A stretch of 10,229 nucleotides of DNA from an uncultured Lachnospiraceae bacterium. Its GTDB lineage: Bacteria; Bacillota_A; Clostridia; Lachnospirales; Lachnospiraceae. The position numbers and the translations under genes are program-made. Shown here one piece after another: positions 1 through 5,784 of the stretch (its first letter is position 1; every line of letters begins with the position of its first letter). The notes beneath the pieces were generated by a model that did not search any database, was not told the origin of the DNA, and saw nothing but the letters and a program-made list of their open reading frames with translations. The stretch is from positions 1 to 10,229 of the forward strand of contig CAJLNC010000087.1 in the NCBI GenBank assembly GCA_905207905.1, given 5' to 3'.

Positions 1-51
1 CCCGCCTCTCCAGCTTGGGAAGCTAGCATTCTACCGATGAACTATATCTGC
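1..51 (-). tRNA. tRNA-Gly (anticodon CCC), 3' part outside the window
   Basis: Read on the minus strand, the gene starts with GCAGATA at position 51. It continues with a D-arm (GTTC-ATCGGTA-GAAT), then an anticodon arm CTAGC / TTCCCAA / GCTGG. The seven-base loop places CCC at positions 34-36, so this should decode GGG glycine codons. The variable region and the start of the T-arm (GGCGGG) reach the window edge; the T-arm and the 3' acceptor strand are not visible, so acceptor pairing cannot be checked. The layout matches bacterial tRNA-Gly genes that share the TTCCCAA loop. It has its own promoter just upstream. Confidence 0.85.
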
Positions 52-59
52 ATAGTTGT

Positions 60-88
60 ATTATATACATTCATTTTCTAAAATGCAA
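60..88 (-). promoter_or_regulatory. Promoter of the tRNA-Gly gene
   Basis: On the minus strand a -35 box TTGCAT (83-88) is followed by a 17-base spacer and a perfect -10 box TATAAT (60-65). The expected start of transcription is near 52-54, only a base or two before the mature tRNA 5' end at 51. Almost no 5' leader would then be left for RNase P to remove. Seen directly in sequence; activity is inferred. Confidence 0.75.
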
Positions 89-131
89 GCCCTAAAATAA
101 GGTTTTTAGAGTTTATTTTTCATCTCCAAAT

Positions 132-398
132 TTGAAATGGATCAAAGACCTTGTCTGCCTGAAAAGATGTGGCATGAGCATCCAGGAAATGAAGGACTAT
201 CTCGCGCTTTGCCTGCAGGGTGAGTCCACCATTCCAAAAAGGAAAGAAATGCTCTCCCTAAAGCAGGAAGCTCTGCGTACGTCCATTCAGGAATTAGAGG
301 ACAGCATCGCCTATATCGACTGGAAGCAGAATTTCTACGATGAAGTGCTTTCCGGTAAACGGCCTTATGTCAGCAACTTAATCCGTATAGAAGAATAA
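132..398 (+). pseudogene. MerR-family regulator, C-terminal fragment without its DNA-binding head
   Basis: The frame encodes the second half of a MerR-type regulator. It has the conserved stretch WIKDLVCLKRCGMSIQEMKDY, followed by a long charged helix (GESTIPKRKEMLSLKQEALR...) that forms the antiparallel dimerisation coiled coil in this family, and a short C-terminal tail. Full MerR proteins of this type begin with about 45-50 residues of winged-helix DNA-binding domain and the RYY/YS-E-DL segment. Here the family match starts at about position 129 and the in-frame sequence before it is AT-rich and unrelated, ending at a stop at 93-95. The only available start is a TTG at 132 with no good ribosome binding site. 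Without the helix-turn-helix it cannot act as a normal MerR regulator. It is the only recognisable plus-strand gene in the window. Best read as a decayed relic. Confidence 0.75.
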
Positions 399-511
399 CA
401 TTCAAAAACCGTGTATCCGTCATGTATAGAAGCACTCCATTCCACCATGTCATCTCTTGCGCTCTTTGCCATTTCCATAAAATCATTGGCAGGATAAACT
501 TTAATTTCCAT
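365..511 (-). CDS. Unrecognised 48-residue frame overlapping the DUF368 stop
   Basis: A short minus-strand frame begins with an ATG at 509-511 that lies inside the last codons of the DUF368 remnant (overlap ATGGAAATTAA), an arrangement that could allow translational coupling. The protein begins MEIKVYPANDFMEMAKSARD and continues with DDMVEWSASIHDGYTVFECY. I do not recognise a family. Its composition looks protein-like over about the first 36 residues. The last dozen codons are antisense to the end of the MerR fragment, so the 3' part is probably read-through into foreign sequence and the frame is likely the truncated head of a longer gene. No membrane segment or cysteine motif is visible. Treat it as a fragment or a small hypothetical protein. 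Confidence 0.3.
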   Translation of the reverse strand: MEIKVYPANDFMEMAKSARDDMVEWSASIHDGYTVFECYSSIRIKLLT

Positions 512-1236
512 TCGTTTCACTTCTTTCTTTCATCTTCTGCATTCCAAGAACCAAAGCCACACCGATGATACAGGCAATCGGTTGAAAATTGAAAAAGTCC
601 ATCGCTGCTTTCGGAACCTCCAGGGTCGTCGGTCCCTGCACGATTGCATAAAAAAAGCCGATCATCATTCCTAAAATTGCATAAACAGACTGCGGACGAA
701 ATTTTTCCAGACACACCTTAATCCCTTTGACCACAGTAGCCGCACCTGCAAGAACTCCGAATCCAAAGAACATCAGACAGGGCACATAGGAAAAATCCAA
801 TCCCAGAAATCCTCGCACTGCTGTGATAATCGGAATATATGCTCCAAAAATCAGAAGCAGGGTGGAACCGGAAATTCCAGGAAGAAACATAGCGGAAATG
901 GCAATCATTCCGATAAAGAACAATTTCACGCCCAACCCCACAGAAAACTGACTTAAATCCATAGCGGAAGTTCCCACCTGCCCGTTCAGCCATGCAATAC
1001 CTGCCACAACTGCAATTCCCGCAATGCAGAATAAAATTTCTTTTCCAAATTCACGAAAACTCTCCTTTTCTTCCATGACAATCAATGGAATAGAGCCTGC
1101 AATAAAACCGATAAATAAAGAACTGACGTTGTAGATCTGACTGTCGAATAAGGCTGATAAAACAAGAACTGCCAATACCATACCGATTCCCCAGTTTCAC
1201 CAGATAACGCAGGGCTTCTTTCTTATCCTTCATCTT
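501..1236 (-). pseudogene. DUF368 (PopT-type undecaprenyl-phosphate translocase) with the first repeat deleted
   Basis: The long frame 501-1181 (226 codons from an internal ATG) is a polytopic membrane protein of the DUF368 family. Members related to PopT are reported to return undecaprenyl phosphate to the inner leaflet for cell-wall synthesis. Family marks are FIGFIAGSIPLI near residue 23, FLPGISGSTLLLIFGAY near residue 99 (the second PG-[IV]-SG repeat motif) and AILGMMIGFFYAIVQGPTTL near residue 168. Full members are usually about 270-310 residues and carry a first PG-V-SG-G motif near the N-terminus; that motif and most of the first repeat are missing. The family-like reading extends upstream only a few codons (WGIG) to a stop. 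In another frame a plausible original N-terminus, MKDKKEALRYLVK, starts at 1236. This suggests an internal deletion of roughly 50-60 codons that also broke the frame. Loss of half the inverted-repeat fold makes function unlikely. Confidence 0.7.
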
Positions 1237-1248
1237 TCCAAACACAAA

Positions 1249-2094
1249 ATCGAATATTCTCTGAAGCTGCTCCGGATCCACCGTCAATTCTGCTGTTATT
1301 TCTTTTGTTTCTGCGGTAAGTTCTTCCTTTCCGGACTCCATAAGCCTTTTCTTCGTCTGTACATAATTTTGTATAAATAAAGATATTTCTATTTTTCTAA
1401 GAGTAATCGGCATATTTCCGGTTTCTACTTTTGAAAGGTAAAATAACTGTTTCAGCAGAAGATCCATTTCTCCAGTCCTTCGGTATGCAGTTTCCAAAAA
1501 TCTATCCTGCTTCTCCTGGGCGGAAACTATTCCGTCCATTAATCCCTTAATAGTCCCTCTAATCGCTGTAAGAGGTGTCCGGAGATCATGGGAAATTCCT
1601 GCAATCATATCCGTTCTCGCCTTTTCATATTTATGATTTCTCTCCTGCTCCCGCAAAATATGTTTTTGCATTTTGTTAAATGTATCACATACATTTTCAA
1701 ATTCTATATCACCTGAATAATTGAGGTCCTCTGTCAAATCATTTTCTTCGATTCTCTTCGCTCCGGCAGCCAATTCATCCAGCGGCTCCATGATATGTCT
1801 GACAAGATTGCCGGTAAAAATCTGGCTGATACTAATCAAGACAGCCATACATAGCACCCCATCTGCCAGAAAAAGTAGAAGAAATTCGTTCTTGTGTATG
1901 GTAAATTTTTCTGCCAGATTATGCAGTTCATCTTCACTTACAATTTTTTCTACTGAAGCTTTTAATTCTTCTTCCACATATTCTGCATATATTTTCATTA
2001 CTCCCACATTTATCACAAGAAAAATAGCAAGCGTTACCAAAACCATCCAGGTATTTGAAAGAAAAATTCGTCTTCTAACCGTTCTTTTTCCCAT
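1249..2094 (-). pseudogene. Membrane sensor histidine kinase lacking its ATPase domain
   Basis: It starts at ATG 2094, eight bases after a perfect AGGAGG (2103-2108). Visible parts: membrane segment 1 at residues 15-36, a short outside loop, membrane segment 2 at 70-93, a HAMP linker at about 94-146, and a HisKA dimerisation domain with the H-box SHDLRTPLTAIRG, the phospho-accepting histidine being H169. The linker runs to DPEQLQRIF near residue 281. Intact kinases would continue there with the N-box (N-L-x-x-N) and G-boxes of the HATPase domain, but the family match stops and the frame runs into sequence belonging to the DUF368 remnant, ending only at 1051. Without the ATP-binding domain it cannot autophosphorylate. 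No response regulator gene lies upstream, although such kinases usually follow one. The conserved front half and strong ribosome binding site suggest recent truncation. Confidence 0.75.
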
Positions 2095-2170
2095 ATTTAT
2101 GGCCTCCTACAACCAGCAATGGGGAAGGCTATCTTTCCAATTACCTTCCCAGAATACATCTCCATCACAT

Positions 2171-2425
2171 CTAATAACTATATTCATTATGAATACAGTT
2201 TTTTCTACAGTTGCTGCAATAGTGTGCTTTTGTGTCTATATCCTGTTTACACTGCATTCCAGTCCCAATGTTGCCCCACATCTTTCGCAGAATTTATCTC
2301 CCCTATTTTCATTCTTCCACATTTTCCCAGGTTCCTTTTAGCAAGGCCCGGAGATAAAGTACCGCTACTGCAGCCAAAGGAAAGAAGAAGGATACCAGCA
2401 CCCACACTGTGCCATTCTCGCTTAT
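2171..2425 (-). pseudogene. Frameshifted zinc-ribbon / membrane-segment protein relic
   Basis: This stretch between the kinase and the tsf terminator has no intact gene, but three short minus-strand frames look like pieces of small membrane and zinc-ribbon proteins. From 2425 to 2309 a frame without a start codon reads VWVLVSFFFPLAAVAVLYL, a convincing single membrane helix. From 2322 to 2236 another frame reads NENRGDKFCERCGATLG, the second half of a zinc-ribbon knuckle. The missing half (KCG) sits just upstream in a different frame, so one added base would restore KCGKNENRGDKFCERCG. From 2257 to 2171 a third frame reads MQCKQDIDTKAHYCSNC, resembling a second ribbon. Together they fit a decayed tandem zinc-ribbon protein, or two adjacent ones. 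Exact boundaries are uncertain. Confidence 0.45.
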
Positions 2426-2469
2426 TTAATTCGCTTTGCGATATGCCCGCGTCATACAAAGCATCCTAG

Positions 2470-2529
2470 AAAAAAACTCCGAAAACCTTATAATCACTGC
2501 AGAATACAGTGTTTATAAGGCTTTCAGAG
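2470..2529 (-). terminator. Strong intrinsic terminator of the rpsB-tsf operon
   Basis: On the minus strand, 39 bases after the tsf stop, a 23-base arm starting at 2529 (CTCTGAAAGCCTTATAAACA..., through CACTG) pairs with an arm ending at 2477. There are two G-U pairs and one A-A mismatch around a seven-base loop (2500-2506), followed by a run of seven T (2470-2476). Hairpin plus T-run is the classic Rho-independent pattern. The stem is unusually long for this class. Confidence 0.9.
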
Positions 2530-2568
2530 CTTTTAAAAAATCTTATTTAATTGAAGTACACACTTCGC

Positions 2569-3507
2569 TTATTTGCCCATCTGAGCAGCTACCTCAGCTG
2601 CGAAGTCCTCGTTCTTCTTCTCCATGCCCTCACCGGTCTCATAGCGAACAAAGGATTTGATGGTGATCTTTGCATTGTTGGCCTTGGCTACTTCCTCAAC
2701 GTACTTGCCAACTGCCTGCTTGCCATCCTCTGCCTTTACATATACCTGATCCATCAGGCATACTTCTTTCAGCTCTTTGTTCAGACGGCCCATCACTGCG
2801 CCCTGGATTACCTTCTCCGGCTTTCCTGCCATCTTGGGATCGTTAGCGATCTGAGCAGTGAGAATCTCGATCTCATGGTTCTTATACTCTTCTGAAACCT
2901 CAGCTGCGGTAACGTATACCGGCTTCAAAGCTGCAATCTGCATAGCTACGTTCTTAGCCATCTCTTTTACTGCATCGTTTACAACGTCAGTCTCAACGTC
3001 TACCAGAACGCCGATCTTTCCGCCCATGTGAGTATAGGAAGCAACAAAACCAGCCTCCTCGGAAACCTGAACGAATCTTCTGATGTTCATGTTCTCGCCG
3101 ATCACCGCGATCTGTCCGGCCAGAGCTTCATTTACCGTCTTGGTAGTATCGAACTTCCAGGGCTCTGCCAGGAAAGCGTCAATGTCAGCTGCGGAAGTCT
3201 CCATAGCCTGTTCAGCAACCTGTGCCACATAGTTCTGGAATTTCTCGTTCTTTGCCACAAAGTCCGTCTCAGCATTTACTTCTACTGCTACTGCCTTCTT
3301 GCCGTCCTCAGTAACCAAAACCTTTACAAGGCCCTCAGCAGCGATTCTGCTGGCCTTTTTCTGAGCGGTAGCCAGGCCTTTCTCTCTCAGCCATTCTACT
3401 GCTTTCTCCATATCACCTTCTGTGGCAGTCAGAGCTTTCTTGCAGTCCATCATTCCTGCTCCGGTTGCCTCTCTTAATTCTTTTATCATTCCTGCTGTAA
3501 TAGCCAT
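2569..3507 (-). CDS. tsf: Translation elongation factor Ts (EF-Ts)
   Basis: EF-Ts is the guanine-nucleotide exchange factor that releases GDP from EF-Tu in the cytoplasm so that EF-Tu can reload with GTP. The 312-residue protein begins MAITAGMIKELREATGAGMM with the N-terminal UBA-like EF-Tu contact domain (about residues 1-55). It has the nearly invariant TDFVAKN core motif at 81-87, which inserts near the EF-Tu nucleotide site, and ends with the dimerisation and C-terminal module (FVRYETGEG, typical of the family end). The start at 3507 is chosen over an in-frame start seven codons upstream because a GGAGGA ribosome binding site (3515-3520) sits seven bases before it and MAITA is the conserved family start. 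It lies 38 bases behind rpsB in the usual rpsB-tsf order. Length and motifs are normal; it should be functional. Confidence 0.97.
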   Translation of the reverse strand: MAITAGMIKELREATGAGMMDCKKALTATEGDMEKAVEWLREKGLATAQKKASRIAAEGLVKVLVTEDGKKAVAVEVNAETDFVAKNEKFQNYVAQVAEQAMETSAADIDAFLAEPWKFDTTKTVNEALAGQIAVIGENMNIRRFVQVSEEAGFVASYTHMGGKIGVLVDVETDVVNDAVKEMAKNVAMQIAALKPVYVTAAEVSEEYKNHEIEILTAQIANDPKMAGKPEKVIQGAVMGRLNKELKEVCLMDQVYVKAEDGKQAVGKYVEEVAKANNAKITIKSFVRYETGEGMEKKNEDFAAEVAAQMGK

Positions 3508-3545
3508 TTTATTGTCCTCCATGGTCACTTCAGTCTTTGTGTTAA

Positions 3546-4295
3546 TTACTCAGCAATAGCCTCTACAGGAGCTTCCTCTTCCATGAATTCTCCCTCTGCT
3601 GCCTCTTCCTCTGCGCCCTGATTAGCCTCGATCACAGCGTCTGCCATCTTGGACACGATCAGTTTTACAGCGCGGATTGCATCGTCATTACCCGGGATTA
3701 CATAATCCAGCTCTTCCGGATCACAGTTGGTATCTGCGATACCGATCAGCGGAATGCCCAGTGTATGTGCTTCCTGAACACAGATTCTCTCTTTTTTCGG
3801 ATCAACTACAAAGATGGCATCCGGGATCTTCTTCATCTCTTTGATACCGCCCAGGTTCTTCTGAAGTTTATCCATCTCTTTCTTAAGAGCAATCACTTCT
3901 TTCTTAGGCAGAACATCAAAGGTTCCATCTTCCTGCATAGCCTCAATCTCTTTCAGACGTCTTACACGGCTCTGGATAGTCTTGAAGTTGGTCAGCATAC
4001 CTCCCAGCCATCTCTCATTTACATAGAACATACCGCATCTTTCAGCTTCGGCCTGAACAGCATCCTGTGCCTGCTTCTTAGTACCAACGAACAGGATGGT
4101 TCCGCCCTGAGCAGCGATGTCAGAAACGGCTTTGTAAGCCTCATCTACCTTGCCTACAGACTTCTGAAGGTCAATGATATAGATACCGTTTCTCTCAGTG
4201 TAAATGTAGGGAGCCATTTTGGGGTTCCATCTTCTGGTCTGATGTCCGAAATGAACACCTGCTTCAAGTAACTGTTTCATTGAAATAACGCTCAT
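3546..4295 (-). CDS. rpsB: 30S ribosomal protein S2
   Basis: uS2 is a late-assembling protein of the small ribosomal subunit, placed near the Shine-Dalgarno duplex. The 249-residue protein starts [20 protein letters not shown], and [15 protein letters not shown] is the family signature. Further landmarks are [26 protein letters not shown] and [13 protein letters not shown], followed by [13 protein letters not shown]. An acidic tail ([17 protein letters not shown]) closes the protein, as in many Clostridia. The start at 4295 is preferred to an upstream in-frame start because of the AGGAG ribosome binding site just before it and the conserved MSVISMK beginning. It is the first gene of the rpsB-tsf operon, with a consensus promoter about 110 bases upstream and a structured leader that may carry S2 autoregulation. 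Confidence 0.97.
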   Translation of the reverse strand: MSVISMKQLLEAGVHFGHQTRRWNPKMAPYIYTERNGIYIIDLQKSVGKVDEAYKAVSDIAAQGGTILFVGTKKQAQDAVQAEAERCGMFYVNERWLGGMLTNFKTIQSRVRRLKEIEAMQEDGTFDVLPKKEVIALKKEMDKLQKNLGGIKEMKKIPDAIFVVDPKKERICVQEAHTLGIPLIGIADTNCDPEELDYVIPGNDDAIRAVKLIVSKMADAVIEANQGAEEEAAEGEFMEEEAPVEAIAE

Positions 4296-4399
4296 GTCTT
4301 TTCTCCTTTTGTTTTGGTTTTTCTTCCGCACACATCAAACTTCCTCGACAACCTTACGGCACCAATGTCAGAATCCGTGTACGTGAATGATTTTGCAAC
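4296..4399 (-). promoter_or_regulatory. Structured 5' leader of rpsB, candidate S2 autoregulatory RNA
   Basis: The predicted rpsB transcript has about 100 untranslated bases. They can form a nested fold. The outer helix pairs CGUACAC (4377-4383) with GUGUGCG (4327-4333). A middle helix pairs UGACA (4366-4370) with UGUCG (4346-4350). An apical helix GCC/GGU is closed by the GNRA-type tetraloop GUAA (4351-4360), with a five-base bulge UUGGU (4361-4365) on one side. Ribosomal protein leaders often mimic the rRNA site of the encoded protein, so feedback by S2 is a reasonable inference. I did not run a folding program. Confidence 0.4.
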
Positions 4400-4405
4400 T
4401 TTTGT

Positions 4406-4434
4406 ATTATAACATAGGGGCCTGCGCTCTGCAA
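4406..4434 (-). promoter_or_regulatory. Promoter of the rpsB-tsf operon
   Basis: On the minus strand the -35 box TTGCAG (4429-4434), a spacer of exactly 17 bases and a perfect -10 box TATAAT (4406-4411) form a near-consensus housekeeping promoter. Transcription would start near 4399. The -35 box and spacer lie inside a GC-rich inverted repeat (4414-4443). Confidence 0.85.
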
Positions 4435-4443
4435 GCCCCTATT
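4414..4443. repeat. GC-rich inverted repeat overlapping the rpsB promoter
   Basis: The arms ATAGGGGC (4414-4421) and GCCCCTAT (4436-4443) are perfectly complementary. The stem continues inside, after one mismatch, with TGC/GCA and a five-base loop. It lies between the permease gene and rpsB and overlaps the -35 element. It could be a terminator for the exporter operon, but no T-run follows on the minus strand, or it could be an operator-like site. Confidence 0.55.
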
Positions 4444-4506
4444 TCCAGAATTATTCCTGTTTTTCTTACGATTCTTATACTATCCGGGCACTCTCCGGCC
4501 CAAAGG

Positions 4507-5772
4507 CTACTCTCTTCTCAGCGCATCAATGGGATCCAGATTGGCTGCCTGCACAGAGGGCAGGAAACCGAAGATCAGTCCGATCACCATGGAAAACACC
4601 ACCGCTACCACCGCTGCCGGGACATCAATAGCTACCGCCACTCCCGAAATCCGGTGTATCACCTCTGCGGCCCCAACTCCGGCTCCCACTCCCAGAAGAC
4701 CGCCCAGACTGGTAAGCACTGCCGCTTCTGTAAGAAACTGCCCCAGGATCGTTCCTTTCCTGGCTCCGATGGCCTTCTTCAAACCGATCTCACTGGTACG
4801 TTCTGTCACAGACACCAGCATAATATTCATAACACCGATTCCTCCTACCAGAAGGGAAATGCCTGCGATCCAGATCAGCTGCATATTGGTGGCATTACTC
4901 AGCTGCTGCAGCTGCTGAGCCTGCCCAAGCAAATCCTCCGCCTTGTATTTCACGGCGCTGTCCTCATCTGTGGTGAGGGTGGCGTTTAAAATTTTGGAGG
5001 TTTTCTGACCTGCCTGAGTCATTTCATCTGTGCTGGCCGCCTTGACCACCACATTTTCCGGCTCGTCATAGTTAAACACAATCGGCCAGGCCGCTTTAGG
5101 CAAAAAGATCATGCCGGAATCATCATCATTGGCATACGTATAATAATCCTCAATAGAATTAATATTCGGTTCAAAATTAGATGCTTCCCTGACTACGCCC
5201 ACTACTGTAAAAGGTTCCTTAGAAACCTCAACGGTTTTTCCCAGAGGATTCTCCTTGCCGAACAAATTCTTGGCTGCAATTTCATCCACAATCATGACCT
5301 TGCTGAAATTGTCATAGTCCTCCTGCATAAAACTGCGGCCGGATTTTATCATATAATTGCAGGTAGAGAAATAACTGTCGTCAATGCCCAAAACCTTGAC
5401 ATTGGAAAGAGCCGTATTCTGATAGTAAATCATACTGTCCCATACCACCCGGCTGGTATACGTGGTAACAGACAGAACCTCGTCCAGATCCAAAATCTCC
5501 TCCTTCGTCTCCTCAGACACCACGGGCACCCCCCAGGGGATGGAGGAAGAATCATAGATCTGCAGTTCATTTCCTCCCTGGGTTAATTTTATTTCCACCG
5601 TATTGTCCCCGGAACCTACCAGCTGATTTTTAATCTCCTCATTGGTTCCCTTGATGGTGGATACGATGGCTATAATGGCCGCAATACCAATGATAATACC
5701 CAGCATTGTGAGAAAAGAGCGCATTTTGTGGGACCAGATACCCTGAAATGCAAGTCTTATATTTTCAAACAC
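4507..5772 (-). CDS. MacB-type ABC exporter permease (FtsX-like)
   Basis: This 421-residue protein is the membrane subunit of a MacB/LolCDE-type exporter, which couples ATP hydrolysis to mechanical transmission across the membrane. A first membrane segment is at about residues 20-40 (the family-typical SHKMRSFLTMLGIIIGI). A large extracellular MacB_PCD-type domain spans about 41-295. Three C-terminal membrane segments lie at about 299-321, 345-372 and 385-405, with the FtsX signature ERTSEIGLKKAIGA after the second segment and the usual ending NLDPIDALRRE. The start is a GTG (5770-5772) preceded by TAAGGAGG, where the TAA is the stop of the adaptor gene; the coupling is tight. It is third in the order ATPase-adaptor-permease. 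The substrate is unknown; family members export peptides, lipids or antibiotics. Length is normal and no defects are seen. Confidence 0.93.
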   Translation of the reverse strand: MFENIRLAFQGIWSHKMRSFLTMLGIIIGIAAIIAIVSTIKGTNEEIKNQLVGSGDNTVEIKLTQGGNELQIYDSSSIPWGVPVVSEETKEEILDLDEVLSVTTYTSRVVWDSMIYYQNTALSNVKVLGIDDSYFSTCNYMIKSGRSFMQEDYDNFSKVMIVDEIAAKNLFGKENPLGKTVEVSKEPFTVVGVVREASNFEPNINSIEDYYTYANDDDSGMIFLPKAAWPIVFNYDEPENVVVKAASTDEMTQAGQKTSKILNATLTTDEDSAVKYKAEDLLGQAQQLQQLSNATNMQLIWIAGISLLVGGIGVMNIMLVSVTERTSEIGLKKAIGARKGTILGQFLTEAAVLTSLGGLLGVGAGVGAAEVIHRISGVAVAIDVPAAVVAVVFSMVIGLIFGFLPSVQAANLDPIDALRRE

Positions 5773-5784
5773 TGTCCCGCCTCC

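Noticed and set aside
92..120. AT-rich hairpin CTAAAA / TTTTTAG followed by a T-rich stretch
   Set aside because: The stem is short and made only of A-T pairs apart from its ends, and there is no upstream plus-strand gene for it to terminate.
1721..2469. Long plus-strand frames opposite the kinase and the zinc-ribbon relic
   Set aside because: They have no family motif and their composition is what antisense of the minus-strand kinase and membrane relic would give. No ribosome binding site was seen.
4444..4506. Hairpin GGGC / GCCC just after the permease stop as terminator
   Set aside because: Only a four-pair stem with no T-run; the larger repeat at 4414-4443 is the better candidate.
4387..4989. 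Plus-strand frame of 200 codons opposite the permease gene and rpsB promoter
   Set aside because: It is rich in His, Gln and Ser, typical of antisense reading of a coding gene, and overlaps a clear promoter and the conserved FtsX domain on the other strand.
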